From NCBI GenBank assembly GCA_963585895.1, contig OY757911.1:88810275-88874274 (forward strand): DNA of 64,000 nucleotides. Reading direction: 5' to 3'. A program made the position numbers and the translations under genes. This DNA comes from Sepioteuthis lessoniana. Its lineage: Eukaryota; Mollusca; Cephalopoda; Myopsida; Loliginidae. The notes under the pieces are model-generated. The model had not been told where the DNA came from. It saw nothing but the letters and a program-made list of their open reading frames with translations, and ran no database searches. Each line of letters opens with the position of its first letter. Within the stretch, counting starts at the first letter, position 1. Positions 10,861 through 23,854 of the stretch are shown piece after piece.

Positions 10861-11949
10861 AAAATCCATTCAACTTAAAATCAATGGATGCTTGAAACAT
10901 GTACAAAATGTTCAGAATGAAACAACAAGCATGAAGACAATAGTCTGGGGAAAAAAAGTGTGAAATAAAATAAAAATCCTTCATAGATCTCCAGACATCA
11001 GTTAAATAGTTTCAATAAGCTAAGTTACAGTTTAGTAAATTGATCAAATCTGATAAAATAATGAAAGAATACTTGTAAATATTCTTTCTTCCTCTTGCTT
11101 CACCAGAATGATTTTTGAAGAGAAAAACATTAAAAGAGTGATTAAATCTTTAGAGAAAATGAAACTTAAAAAATAAGCCTTCTCCTTCCTTTAATGTTTA
11201 CAACTCACAAAAGGGTCCACTTAACCATATTTATTTAAACTTGTTATTCATTGAAGATTAGAATCTTTTTTTCCTCTTGAATACCAATACTCAAACAATA
11301 CTTAAAAAACATGAAACAATGAAATTCATTTATCTATTTTTATCATTGTTACATAATACTCATATGACAGAGTTCATAAGCTCAACAAACTATAGAAGAT
11401 GAATATCCATATAAATAGAAAATCAAATTAAAAATTGTAGCAAATGAATTTAGGTTTCATACAGACAAATGTCAAATCATTACATATACAAATGTTACAA
11501 ACATGAATATGTAGTGTGATGAAATAAATATTAAAACTGAAGATGAAATTTAAAATTTTTTTAAATGAGCAGCTTATATAACAAACTAATGATATCTAGA
11601 CAAGTCAATGGTAATTTTTAATACTTTTGACTCATTTTTACTGAAACACAGGATTGTGCAAGTGCAGCAATCTCTATACACACTTGATATAACTCCATGC
11701 AACATTTTCTTGTTTATTAAACTAAATCTCAAGGTTAAGATTACTAGATATAGATGACATTAAAAGAAATCTGTTGGAACAATTCCAAAGCAAATCAAAA
11801 TAGGAATTTCTGGGATGCTCTGACCAATAGAAAAATTGCTGGAATAACCTTTTTGATCTTGAGAAATACAGCTTCAGTTTCAATAGTTTCTACATAAACC
11901 TTATATATGCACACAATCAGATAAATCCACATAACTGTACTTAGATATA
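10861..11949. other. Unassigned AT-rich sequence
   Basis: No repeat family or open frame of interest recognised on either strand. Confidence 0.6.
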
Positions 11950-12516
11950 CAAGGGTTATTTAATAAAGGGAAATGTTTTGACTGAGAAGGAATCAATTCT
12001 CAGGGTCATTCAATAAATAAGGGGATTTAAAAAAAAAAAAAGCAAAATAATTTTCTCTTCCCGCACTACAAATTTTTTCTTCATAAATGTAAATTCTGCA
12101 TTGTTTGGTTTATAGTAAAAATTATTTTAACCTCACAAAAATATCTATTTTGAGATTATTCAAAATGGCCGTAAATCAAACCGAGTGCTCCAGGTTTGAA
12201 TTGAGCTCTGTCATCAAATTTTTGGTGGCTGAAAAGTGTAAACTATATGAAATTTACAGAAGAATGTGATGTATATGGAGAAGCACATTTTTAGTAAAAA
12301 AAATGTTTACAAATGGGTAAAACATGGGTTTGCCATTATGAGCCCGAGTTAAAAAGACAGTCCATGGAGTGGAAACACATTGACTCTTTGGTAAAAAAAA
12401 AATTCTGGATACAAAAGGACCTATCACTATTGATTTCCTTGAAAAAGATGCAATTATAAACAGTGCTTTCTATTGCTAACTCTGTAGGCAAAATTTACTT
12501 TATTAAATGATCCTTG
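11950..12516 (+). mobile_element. Internally deleted mariner-type element
   Basis: Terminal inverted repeats caagggttatttaataaag (left) and, inverted, caaggatcatttaataaag (right), each flanked by TA as expected for Tc1/mariner. A frame opening at 12165 reads MAVNQTECSRFELSSVIK..AEKCKLYEIYRRM, a helix-turn-helix-like transposase N-terminus, then a frameshift. The catalytic core is absent. A second TIR-like phrase (gggtcattcaataaataagg) at about 12005 hints at a nested or rearranged end. Same lineage as 35090-35520. Confidence 0.65.
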
Positions 12517-12671
12517 TAAAATATACTTTCTACTTGTACATTTTCCCAAAACACCACATATTTTCATTCAACAATACCTTGAATAGTGTAGTTTTATGGT
12601 AATATGGTTATCCTGAATGATTATTTACCCAAGAAATAAAGATTTTTCAACTTATAACCAATACTTTTTTA

Positions 12672-12911
12672 GGGGGTGTCTTCGTGGTGTAATGGTAAAA
12701 GTGATGGATTACAAAATCTTATAAAGTAAGTTTAAACTCCAGTATTACACGCTATTATATTCACTTTTGGACAAATACCCTTGGGAAGGGTATGAACCCC
12801 CTTATCCTCCCAATGGGTTAATAGCATCACTGCTGTTCTTCTACAAGAATGGCTTTGGTATTAAATAACCCATGAAGGTTGATATGCTACTAAACAAAGA
12901 AACCAAACCAG
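12672..12911 (+). repeat. Family B tRNA-derived SINE, full length with TSD
   Basis: Head cttcgtggtgtaatggtaaa holds the box A-like motif; box B is decayed (agtttaaactcc). The body includes acccttgggaagggtatgaa and the tail ttggtattaaataaccc..gttgatatgc. Direct repeat tactttttta at 12662-12671 and 12912-12921 is the target-site duplication. Confidence 0.8.
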
Positions 12912-12921
12912 TACTTTTTTA

Positions 12922-13462
12922 ATCTTTCCTAAAAAAATGTTAGTCATGTATTACAAACATTATTTATTTATTTATTTACATGTATCAAATATGAAGAGTA
13001 AGATTTTTCTTTCTTTTTTTTCAGTTGGAGCATCTTACATTGAAGGCCATTATAATAAAGACCATGAAAAATGAGGGTTTTCAACAGTACAGACAAAATT
13101 TATATTTAATATCCACTTACCGGAAAGGATTATTTCTCTAAGAAATAAAACTTTTTCAAATTGCAAGCAATCTTTCTTTTTTCTTTTCCTAAACTTTTTT
13201 GTTTGTTATGCATTTCAAATGTATTTTTTTCTGTATCAGTTGGAATGAATTATATTGGAATCCTTTAGAATAAAACATTGAAGAGTAACATTTTGAATAG
13301 TCCAGAAAAAATTTTAGAACAAAGAATTGTACTATTCAAGGCATTTCTGTAGTTTTATTCATAGATTTCTTTATATCAGGCATGGGCAGCCTTTTTTGAT
13401 AAGCTTGCTGCATGAGATATGCCTAATCATCAAGTGGGCTGCACTATTAAAAAATTCATTGA
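12922..13462. other. Unassigned AT-rich sequence
   Basis: Nothing recognised apart from attta repeats near 12962 and T-rich runs. Confidence 0.6.
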
Positions 13463-15102
13463 ATTGGTTTGGTTGGGTTTTATGACATATCAACCATTGT
13501 AGGTTTTTCAATGCCAAATTCTGTTATATATATATATATATATATATATTAAATGTATATGATTTGTAAACATTTTGTTGATAATATTTTTAAATGAACT
13601 TGAGCTCATTTTTTTTTGCACACAGTTAAATGGTTTCAAGTATTGCTATGTAACAGTAACAATTTAAGATCAGTCATTTGTTTGTACATATTTAAATGGA
13701 TATACAGTTATGATTTGTAAGGGAATCGTTTGTAGATAATTTCATTTTTAAATGAGTTAGAACTAATTTGTTTGCACACTAGTATTGCTATTGTTTCTAC
13801 ACAGTTAAATGGTTTCAATTATTACAATTAAACACTTATAATTCTATTCATTATTAATCATTTGCTTGTACACATTGAAGTGGTTACTAGTATTGCTATT
13901 TCACACTAATTATGCAATTCAACATTGCCCAGTCAGCTGGGGCTGTAGAATACACAGACTGTTTCTCTGCAGAGAGGTAAGCCCCCCCCAATGAGTGTCC
14001 TGGATATGACTCTAAACAATCTGATGGTGAGGTTCCAGTGATTCTGGGGCTTTGGGGAATGCGGAGCACCCCTTCATTGCCAATGCTCCCAGGTTCACTC
14101 TGGCCCGGAATGGTAGCACCAGATAGCACCTTATTTATGGGTTAAATAGAACTGCATACTTATGCTAAACTGAATTGTTTGAATTAGAACTGTTTGACTA
14201 AACTGAATAGCTTGAAATAGAATTTTTTTTGACAATTTAACTGTGTACTTAGATTGAAATTGCATACTTATGCTAAACTGAATTGTTTAAAATGAAACTG
14301 TTTTTGACATTGAAACTGTACTTATGCAGAACTTAATTGTTTAATAAAGAACTGTTTTGACATTTAAAAATCTATACTTGTACAAAACCGAATTGGCTGA
14401 ATTAGAACTGTTTGAATAAACTGAATAGCTTGAAATAGAAATGTTTTTGACAATTAAACTGTGTACTCATGCTAAACTGAACTTTTTGAAATAGAACTGA
14501 CTATTTGCATAAAAATGGATTTGGCGTTAAATAACCTACAAAAGGTTGATATACCATAAAACCCAACCAACCGACAATCAATTCAACACAATTCATTCAT
14601 TTACACACAGTCAAATGGTTCCAAGTATTGCTATGTAATACAAATAATTCCCTTTAGGCACACAGTTAAAGAGTTTTGAGTATTGCTATTTAACACTAAT
14701 AATCCTATTTAACATTAGTCATTTGTTTGCACACAGTTAAATGGTTCCATGTATTGCTAACAATTCAAGTAGAGATCAGTCATTTCTTTACACACAGTTA
14801 AATAGTCAAAGAGTTCTATTTCTAATAACTCAATTTAACATAAGTCATTTGTTTGCACACAGTTTAAATGTCAAACAGTTCTATTTGACCCATAGATAGG
14901 ACCCTATCAGATCCTACCACTCTGGGTCACAGTAGATTTGGAGCAATGACAATGAAAGAGTACTCCACATTCCCCAAAGTTCCAGGACTGGAACCTCATT
15001 ACCAGATTGTTTAGTATCATATCCAGAACACTTGTGGGGTGGGGGTCCGTATCCCTCTGTAGAGATGCAGATGGTGTATTCTATAGCCTAAGTCAATTGG
15101 GC
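13463..15102 (-). repeat. Family A2 retroposon interrupted by a plus-strand A element
   Basis: The 3-prime tail in reverse (ggttgggttttatgacatat) starts at about 13466, followed by an internal (TA)n at 13527-13550, the A2 core (cacagttaaatggtttcaag repeated), then, after the insert 13925-14578, more core and the head ending ctaagtcaattgggc at 15102. The head resembles that of A. Noncoding. Confidence 0.75.
13925..14578 (+). repeat. Family A retroposon nested in A2, with TSD
   Basis: Complete order: head from ttgcccagtcagctgggg, core with repeated ctgaattgtttgaa phrases, then tail ggatttggcgttaaataacc and gttgatataccataaaaccc ending in accaacc. Direct repeats caattcaaca at 13915-13924 and 14579-14588 flank it, and removing the insert joins the two halves of the outer A2 copy. 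Confidence 0.75.
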
Positions 15103-15479
15103 TGTTTTCACTGAAGGTACTTAGTCCATTTTCACCACAGAAGACCATATGTGTAAGCATCTGCCTTAGAAATAGGGAAAAGATGATTTTTTTTTCTCTT
15201 TGGCAAATATCTTTTTTCTAAAAATTTGAAGTCTTGGTTTCGTGATATCAATGCAATTTAACACATGCTGCTGTTGTGATACATTCAGGAATAATTAAAA
15301 GTAAACAATGAATACTTGTAAAGTCAATGTATTCAATATGATTGGGCAGCTGGTTATTTTGTTTAATGGCACATCAACCCTTGTGGGCTATTTAATACAA
15401 TGTTTTTTTTTGTATATAAGATTTCATGTGTATTGATATATTGGTACATATAATTTTCATTAACTGTTTTCTCAATGCA
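15103..15479. other. Mostly unassigned; A/B-type tail fragment at 15351-15410
   Basis: The fragment reads ttgtttaatggcacatcaac in reverse-tail orientation. The rest shows no gene or repeat. Confidence 0.5.
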
Positions 15480-15560
15480 GTTGATCCACAACCATTGCTT
15501 TCTAGCACCTTTAAGATAAAAAGGGTTAGGTTTTTCTTGGCTATTAGAGCAATTTGAAGA
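15480..15560 (+). repeat. Family D repeat, left half
   Basis: Matches the start of the uninterrupted D copy at about 42045-42130 (gatccacaaccattgctttc; tagcacctttaagat; gcaatttgaagaata). Interrupted by the A dimer at 15572-16778; the right half resumes at 16790. Confidence 0.65.
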
Positions 15561-15571
15561 ATATAGTTTGG

Positions 15572-16778
15572 TTTGGTTTGGTTTGGTGGGTTTTATGGCA
15601 TATCAACCTTTGTAGGTTATTTAACGCCAAATCCATTTCAAACAATTCATTTTAGCATGAGTATACAGTTTGTCTAAAATATTTCCATTTCAAATTATTC
15701 AAGCAATTCAGTTTAGTGTAAGTACAGTTTCAATGTCAAAAACAGTTCAATTTCAAATAATTCAGTTTAGCATAAGCACACAGTTTAGATGTAAGTACAG
15801 TTTAATTGTGAAAAACATTTCTATTTTGAGCTATTCAGTTTAGTCATGCAGTTCTAATTCAGCTAATTCAGTTTAATGTAAGTACAGATTTTATTTACAT
15901 ACAATTAAAAGTCAAAATAATTCTCTGTTAAACAATTCCGTTTAGTGTAAATACAGTTTCAATGTTCAAAAACAGTTCTATTAGAAATAATTCAATTTAG
16001 CATAAGCACGCAGTGTAATTGTAAGTACAGTTTAACTGTCAAAAATATTTCTAATTTAAGCTATTCAGTTTAGTCAAACAATTCAGTTTAGCATAAGTAT
16101 GCCGTTAGTTCTATTTAACCCATAGATAGGGCCCTATCAGGTGCTACCACGCTGGGCCAGAGCGAACCTGGGAGCAATAGCAATAAAGGGGTACTTCGCA
16201 TTCCCCAAAGCTCCAGCATTGCTGGAACCTCACCATCAGATTGTTTAGAGTCATATCCAGGACACTCGTTAGGGGGGTCTTACCTCTCTGCAGAGGTGCA
16301 GTCAGTGTATTCTACAGCCCCAGCTGACTGGGCAATACACAGAGTTAAATGTCAAAACAGTTTTATTTCAGATAATTCAGTTTAGCATAAGTACACAGTT
16401 TAGACATCAAAACAGTTCTATTTAGAGCAATTCAGTTTAGCATTAGTACGCAGTTTTAATGTCAAAACAGTTCTATTTTCAACAATCTAGTTCAGGATAA
16501 ATACGCAGTTTAAATGTATAAAAACAGTAAACTCCAACCACTATTTAATTCTATTTAACTCATAGATAGGACCCATATCAGGTGCTACCACTCCAGGTCA
16601 GAGTGGACCTGGGAGCAATGGCAATAAAGGGGTACTCCACATTCCCCAAAGCTCCATTATTGCTGGAACCTCACCATCAGATTGTTTAGTGTCATATCAA
16701 GGACACTTGTTGGGTGGGGGTCTTGCCCCTCTGCAGAGAAGCAGTCGGTGTATTCTACAGCCCCAGCCAACTGGGCAT
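15572..16778 (-). repeat. Two-headed family A retroposon, with TSD
   Basis: Read on the minus strand: head (16778-16550), core repeats (16545-16345), a second head (16340-16105), more core repeats, then one 3-prime tail ending in repeated (accaa) units near 15580. Direct repeats atatagtttgg at 15561-15571 and 16779-16789 flank the whole, so both heads probably inserted together. The flanks join into a D repeat like the one at 42 kb. Confidence 0.75.
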
Positions 16779-16789
16779 ATATAGTTTGG

Positions 16790-16965
16790 ATTTAATTATA
16801 TAGGTACTAGGGCTTGACATGACCAGCTGATCAATTAGATTTTCTCCAACCACCGATCTAATCCAAATAAGACCTGAAGTGGAGTGTTACAGACCACATG
16901 ACCACTTAATACTCAAATTAAGAGATCACTCAGCTGTATTCAGTATGAATATGATCTATGTATTG
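16790..16965 (+). repeat. Family D repeat, right half
   Basis: Contains tagggcttgacatgaccagc and aagtggagtgttacag, matching 42150-42260. Together with 15480-15560 it gives one continuous D copy once the A insert is removed. Confidence 0.65.
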
Positions 16966-17051
16966 AAGAAAAATATTGAATATTTTCCTAATCTATGAAT
17001 CCGAATTTTATTAAAACTATTTTCTTCAAATTACAGGTGCATATGATAAAC

Positions 17052-17300
17052 ATCTCTTGGGCTAATGAGTTGAGTGTTCGCCAGTGGTCTGGGAGACTGA
17101 GGTTCAATCCTAGGTTGAGTCATACCAAAGAAATGGTACTTGATGCTGCCTTGCTTAGCACTCAGCACTATAAGGTAAGGATAAAGGGTAAAGTGGAGTA
17201 ATCCAGGGAATGGAGTAGCACCCTCTCCTCCACCTCGGTGTAGTAGCTATTGAAAAGGGAGCCTTCGGGTCACCCTCGACTAAGGTTGCCAACTTTACTT
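17052..17300 (+). repeat. Family C tRNA-derived SINE
   Basis: Head: gggctaatgagttgagtgtt (box A-like) and gaggttcaatccta (box B). Body: aaatggtacttgatgctgcc, tataaggtaaggataaaggg; 3-prime end: ttcgggtcaccctcgactaa, aaggttgccaacttta. An open frame across it is incidental. Same family as 19366, 33324, 44424, 48908 and 54496. Confidence 0.8.
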
Positions 17301-17607
17301 ATATTAAATGTTATTTTCCTCATGAAATTAAGTGGGTCATTCAGTGGACTACATGTGGCCTATAGTTCACAGTTTGCCCAACTGTTTTTTCTAGAGAAAA
17401 CCTTTAGAAATATCTGCACATTAATTAAAGCCTTTCTGTTTTAGGTATATGACTTGGGATATGGCCACAATTTCCATCTTCTCCTTTTGAGCAGATATTG
17501 CAAATGTTATTAATCACTTGCTACACTTTTGGTACTTTTATAAAAGGTTAAACGTTTAGTGTATTCATCTACTTGTAAAATTATCTTAACAGACTAAAGA
17601 TGGCTTG

Positions 17608-18186
17608 ATAGGTTGGTTTTATGGCATGTCAACTCTTGTTGGGTTATTTAAAACTGAGTATTTTTGTCAAGTAACAAATAATGATAATAATGTGTGAACA
17701 ATTATAGCTTCAATTAACTATCCTTAATACAAATAATTTGCACACAATTAAATGGTTTCAAGTATTCCTATCTAACCCTAATAATTCATGCATAAATATA
17801 TAGTTTAAAGTAACTATTCCAATTCAATCATAACACTTTGTTCTTACAATTATATGGTTTCAACTATTCCTATCTAATACTAATAATTTGTACACAATTA
17901 TATGGCTTCAAGTTTTTCAAGCAATTATATGATTTCAAATATCTAATAAAAATTATATGTAAACAATTATAGCTTTAAGTAACTTTTTTGAATACAAATA
18001 ATTTGCACACAGCTACATGTTTTCAAGTATTCCTATCTATTACTAATAATTTGTACATATCTATTTGGCTCTGTGATAGGACTCTAACAAGTACTACTGC
18101 TCTGAGTCGGAGTGGACCTGAGAGTAATAGCAACAAAAGGTTGATTCCACTCCTCAGAGCTCTAAAACTAGAGCTTGACCACTAAA
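17608..18186 (-). repeat. Family A2 retroposon, 5-prime truncated
   Basis: Tail in reverse (ggttggttttatggcatgtc), a core of repeated cacacaattaaatggtttca and taataatttg phrases, and part of the head (gactctaacaagtactactg). The head stops at about 18186. Confidence 0.65.
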
Positions 18187-18315
18187 TACAGGCTTTAACT
18201 TGGCTACAAAAAGTTATATAAAATTTGATTATCATAGCACATTTTTAAAAACCACAAACTGCACTAAAAATGAAGATGAACATACAATCTAATCTCTGCT
18301 TTTAGTTGATCTGGC

Positions 18316-18361
<46 letters not shown>

Positions 18362-18767
18362 CTTATAAATACCCTCTCTGGTGGCAAAATCTGCTTGGTA
18401 GTGCCAGGAGTGGCAGTACCGCCTTGAGATACCGAAACTGTGTTATCACCCCTGGTTGGCAGCTGATGAGGGCAGGGTATTGCATGTGTTTTCACATGTT
18501 GTATGATGAAAAAAAAAAAAGTTGGAAAAAAATTAGGATGCTGCAAAAATAACTATGTATTTCTTTTTTGTAATTTTAAACTTTGATACCAATTTTAGAA
18601 TAAACTATTATTCGACTATGTTTATGTAATCTACCATTTTAAAGTGCAAATTGTGCTCTACAGATAATGTTTTTGTTTTCACTATTTATTCTTATTTCAG
18701 CTGTGAAAGATGGAAACAAAGCAAATTTAAGTGATTTTTTTAATATAAGTTCAAAATGTGACAAAGC
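18187..18767. other. Unassigned; (TA)n at 18319-18357
   Basis: The TA tract is followed by a GC-richer stretch (18370-18480, ctctggtggcaaaatctgc) that may be a microsatellite-bearing repeat, but no second copy is in the window. Confidence 0.5.
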
Positions 18768-18996
18768 AGGTTTCTTTGTTTAATGGCATACAAACCTTCA
18801 TGGGTTATTTAATTCCAAAGCCATCCTTGTAGAAAAAAGGCGTGGTACTATCCAACCCATAGCTGGTGGGGGGGATAAGGGGGTTTCATAACTTTTCCAA
18901 GTGTATAAGTAAATGTAATAGTTTGATGGTGTTTGAATTCATTTACTACGACGTTGCAGTTTAACATGTTAGTCATTATACCATGGAGACACCCCC
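18768..18996 (-). repeat. Family B tRNA-derived SINE
   Basis: Tail tttctttgtttaatggcata, body ttccaaagccatccttgtag and aacttttccaagtgtataag; head in reverse ttataccatggagacacccc. Box B region decayed. Confidence 0.75.
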
Positions 18997-19353
18997 TACC
19001 ATTTGGGCAAGTGACCGTTGACAAATGTACAACACAAAATTGGTTCCCAAAAATTTCATAATAGAGATGAGAAACTTGAAGACAAGGCAGGTCATGGATG
19101 ACCTTCTGTGATTGACATCAACTAATTGAAGGCCATTACTGAAGTGACCCATGAAGAACAATTGTAGAGGTTGCAGAACTAAATTGACAAATAAAAGACA
19201 CTACTTAAAAATAAATGGTTAAAAAAATTCAATTACTTTTACTCTAACTTAAAGGAATGTGAGCTGAAGTCTCATCAAAAACCTATTCTTTATTTTTGAT
19301 CTATTGATGGTATATATTGAGAGTTTAAATAGTTGAAATAAAAAGCAATTAAG
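18997..19353. other. Unassigned sequence
   Basis: A minus-strand fragment around 19000-19160 has no recognisable product. Nothing else seen. Confidence 0.45.
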
Positions 19354-19365
19354 ATATAAGAAATA

Positions 19366-19595
19366 AAAAGTTGACCTTAGTCGAGGGTGACCCAAAGGCA
19401 CCCATTTCAATAGCTACTACTCCTTTCCCTGGATTGCTCGACTTTACCCTTGATCCGTACCTTATAATGCTGAGTGTTAAACAAAGCAGCATCAAATACC
19501 ATTTTTTGAGTCTTTGGTTTGACTCAACCAGGGATTGAACCTCGGTCCCCAGACCATTGGCGAACACTCTACTCATTAGGCTAATGGCCCGGTTA
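19366..19595 (-). repeat. Family C tRNA-derived SINE, full length with 12 bp TSD
   Basis: Inverse head: gggattgaacctcggtcccc (box B inside) and cattaggctaatggcc. Perfect direct repeat atataagaaata at 19354-19365 and 19596-19607. The TSD is undiverged. Confidence 0.85.
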
Positions 19596-19739
19596 ATATA
19601 AGAAATAGTAGTCTAAAATTAGAAGGAGAGATAATTTTGCTAAATTACTTTCAGATATCACTCATAGTATGAAAAAGAAATTGCATTTGAAATAATATAA
19701 GGTTTAAATTATTTTTAAATTGATATTTCTTGATTGACT

Positions 19740-20090
19740 TTAATGGCGTATCAACCAGTCTTGGTTTATTTTAAGTAAAAACCATTGTTCATATTTACAT
19801 TTTTTGTGTAGTTGTTTAAGAGGGTTTTTGTTTGTTTTTTTGGCACATGGTTCTATTGAATACAAATCATTTTTAAACAGATCCATTTGACTTATAGATG
19901 AGAATCTAACAGGTACTATAACTCCAGATTAGAGCAAGCCTGAGAGTAATGGGAGTGAAGGGGTACTCCACACTTCCCAGATCTTCAGAACTGGAACCTC
20001 AACATCAGATGCAGTTTAGTCTTTTGGAGGGGTCCTATTCCTCTTCAGGGGATAAAATCAGCATATTCTAAGTACAATAGACAGGGAGAA
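19740..20090 (-). repeat. Family A2 retroposon, short core
   Basis: Tail taatggcgtatcaaccagtc, little core, then head in reverse (gggtactccacacttcccag, catcagatgcagtttagt). Strongly diverged. Confidence 0.6.
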
Positions 20091-21325
20091 ACATTTTTTT
20101 AACAAATTAAACTTTGTAAATTAGAGATTGAAAATTAGGTTGTTTTTTTTTTAAAGTTCTATCAACACCTTGCAAAACTGTAAATTCAATTTAGAAAAAA
20201 AAATTGGTTTATATCATGATAGTAATCATTTGCAAACTTTATAGATGGAAACTTGCCAGTTGCAAGCAGAATCTTAGACTATTGGGTACAAAAATCAGAA
20301 ATATTAAGATATTGCTCTCAATAGTAACTTTTTTTTTATTCAGAAGGATTGGCTGAAAACTTGAATAGTTTTCATAATGATACAACTGTTTGAGAATCAG
20401 ATATTTTTATCTTCCCCCCACCAAATGGGATCACGGAAAAACGTCACCCTTCTGCTTTTGAGGTTCCTATATACTATCAATGTCAATATGTGGCATTAAA
20501 ATGAAATATCTCATCAGCTATTCTAGGACAATTATTATTTTAATTCCTTTTATCACTATCTACAAAATTTGATTCACTGTCTAAATAAGATCCAAAACTT
20601 TCCAAAATATCTAAGTTCTTCACAAGTATATGCATGTCCTTTTTTCCCCATTAACACACCTATTGTTACATGCCACACAGTTGTTTACTAGATATTGTCT
20701 AAATCACATTTGCCAGCAGTAGGTGTAAATATTGTCACTGTGTAGAGTTTTGTTACCAGTGGGAGAACTATTTTCATCCATACAGCATAAACAGTTATGA
20801 GGTTTGTCATTGTGATGCCATATTCATAAAATATTTTGTTGGACACTCCTGGTTAAAGAAATTTCTTGTCAGTTGGTTTAAAGTTGTTAATGGTCTATTT
20901 GGCATAATAGTAAATCTTTGAAAAAAGGAAAGGTTAAAAAATGTACATTTATTTGTATTACATGAATGTCTTTATTTCAATTGCAGTGAATTGTTAAGAT
21001 TCAATTGATGGTTTCATGTCAGACAAAGACTTATAACATTATAGCTTTTGTTCATTCTTTAGTTATTAAGACAATGAGTGGCAAAAATACATAAAACAAA
21101 CAATCAAATTAGAATAATCTATAAGGACAAACTAATAAGCAACATTTTTCTATGGACCCCTACACATGGACACACTAGTGTTGACTGATCATCATAAACT
21201 TACATCAGCTTTGTGTGAACACTGGATGTAGTTTGAAGGATTTAACAGGAGTGATGGATGGAGAGAAAAAGAGAGGGAAATCTGTGTTAACAGCATGATT
21301 TGATACTGATTATAACTAAAATTCT

Positions 21326-21382
<57 letters not shown>

Positions 21383-22977
21383 ACACACAAATAACATGCA
21401 GTTAATAGTAAATGTTAAATCTTGCAAAAATGTTATACTACAACTCTAGTTTTCACATCCTAAGTTAGATAGTAAAATCAATGTCCATTTGTTTTACTGC
21501 CTACCTGAGACACAAATATGTGGAACTTAAGTTCTAAGAGAAAACTTTTGTGAGTTTTAATATTAATTGCATATTGCTCTACCTAAAGAGTGTTGTAAAC
21601 TTTTCCTAGAGGTGGTCTTATAACATAATTTTATTTCTTATAACACACATATATATATATATATATATAAAACACATAACTGTAACCTAAAAAAAAATGA
21701 CACAGCAAGATTTTTAATAGAGTAATAATACACTTAAAATGTTCTAACTTGGAGATTAAAGAAATTCCTGATTTCAATTTGTAACTGAATAATTTTGTAG
21801 TTGAATGTCACTTTTTAGTTATTCAAATTCTTGATATAATGAAAATAAATGTGAAATGCTAATTAAAATCATTTACTCCTTAAATAGAAGTATCAATATC
21901 ATCATGGATTGCTGTTACAATGGAAACTTTACCGGTCATCTAGTATATATTATGATTTGATTTTTGTATATATGTGACTATAACACAGCAAAAGCAGCAT
22001 ATAGAAAGATTTTTGTAAGCTCAATATTATCAAAATGTTCATACTGAGAGAATGGAGCAATTTCCAATCCAATTTGCAAATTAATAATAATAGTTTGGGG
22101 GGTCTCCATTCATCTTAATAAAGACCTGATTTCTGTAAGTATGAATATCTGACCAAAGGAGATAACTTCAAGTGTAGATTTTTACAATTTAAAATTTTGG
22201 TTTCAGTGGCTATGTATTCAAAGTGTTAGACAAAAATAAATTAGAGAGTATAGTGGTAAAGCCAGCTACCCCCAAAGGAAGTGCTAGAGGAACATTAGAG
22301 AACAATAATCCAAGGAAAGACGATTAAATCAGGCATAACTAATCATGTATTGAATGAAAAGGGAAGTTATCAATCCCTGTGTAATGGAGTCAGTATAATA
22401 GATAGATGAACAGTAGAAAACTGAAAATATGAAAATGTATGAGTCCAAAAATAAGTACACCTCTTATATATAGCCATACAATTTTATTTTTGATTACAGG
22501 ATTGTAGAGTTTGATCATAAATAACACTTAACAATATCCATTTTGATTGTATAATGTTTTGCTAGAAATAATAAAATCCTAGCATGTTTGATTTAGAATA
22601 AACTTTTTGTAAAAAACTCTTAGGTGTGTACTTATTTATTGGTGATACTGTAATGTTTTTCTTTTCTTTTTTAAATGTGCAACAAAAGAGATTTTCCTTA
22701 TTAGAAATCAGTATCAGTTAGCTTAATAGGTTTAAAATTTCAGGAGCCAGTTAACAAATAAAATAGAGATTAAATGAGTTGAAAGATAACAGCTTTGATA
22801 AATGCACACATACAGAGAATGTACATTTATTTGTGCCAAAAGAAGAGACAAACAACATTATTCTTAAAGATTTGCTTTAACATTAACAACAAAAAGAACA
22901 TTATTGAAGTTTGAAACTGGTAATTAGTTAAAAGAATGTCACCAGATAATAAAGAAAAGAAGGAAAAAATCCAAGTG

Positions 22978-23021
<44 letters not shown>

Positions 23022-23849
23022 CTTACTTTGTAGGGAGTGGTAATTATATTTGTCTGGTCAACACATAATGCTGAGACAGAAGAGGAGGAGGAAAATTAAA
23101 AACATTTTCTTTATGAATTGAGTCAACAGACTAACAGAATAGAATCTAGGCCAGAATTTGTTCAAAGAAAATCTTTTAGGTTTGAAATCAAATGACTACT
23201 ATTCTTTTACTAATCTAATTTCTCCAATTTTCCATGAAAATCTTTTAACATAACATTTGAAAAGCTGTTTAAAAAGTTGAGTATGTGCTAGAGCATATCA
23301 AATTACAAAGCTTATTCAGATTTTTCTAGCTTTATTAGAAGTGGTAGCATGTTGCCACCACAACAGCTATGCTGTTCTTTCTGGATGAGGCTTAGAACAT
23401 TTTTAATGACCCTTAATAAGGCTTGTCCTGTAAATTTAATTTTAGATCTTTTATAAATGTACCTCTGGTTCTATTCCTCATGCCGTGCTTTCTCTGTACT
23501 ACTCTCTCATCCTACTAGTAGGACTGACATCCTATAGAATGTAATATTGCCTAATGATAGAGAAAACATGAAACATTATGTAACAATATATGGTTTTAAT
23601 TTCTGTGTTAAACTGACAATATACACAATGCAAAAAGTTCCCATTGTCATCTTTTATAAAATGATAAAGGAATCTTTAGAAATATGTCTTTATAGTTAAC
23701 TCAGCTCTTTATTGCTTATTCATATTCTTTCAAAATTGTTTGTGGAAAAGTAATAATAGAAAAAAAATTGGGGGGGAAAAATCATAGTTGTATATAGAAT
23801 GTATGTTTGATGTTGTTTAGTCTTCATCATTAATCTGGGAAAAGTGCAA
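20091..23849. other. Unassigned AT-rich sequence with TA arrays
   Basis: (TA)n tracts at 21330-21376, 21650-21669 and 22983-23020 are the only clear structures. No coding frame, tRNA-like head or family copy recognised in 3.7 kb. Could be intron or intergenic. Confidence 0.55.
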
Positions 23850-23854
23850 TGAAA

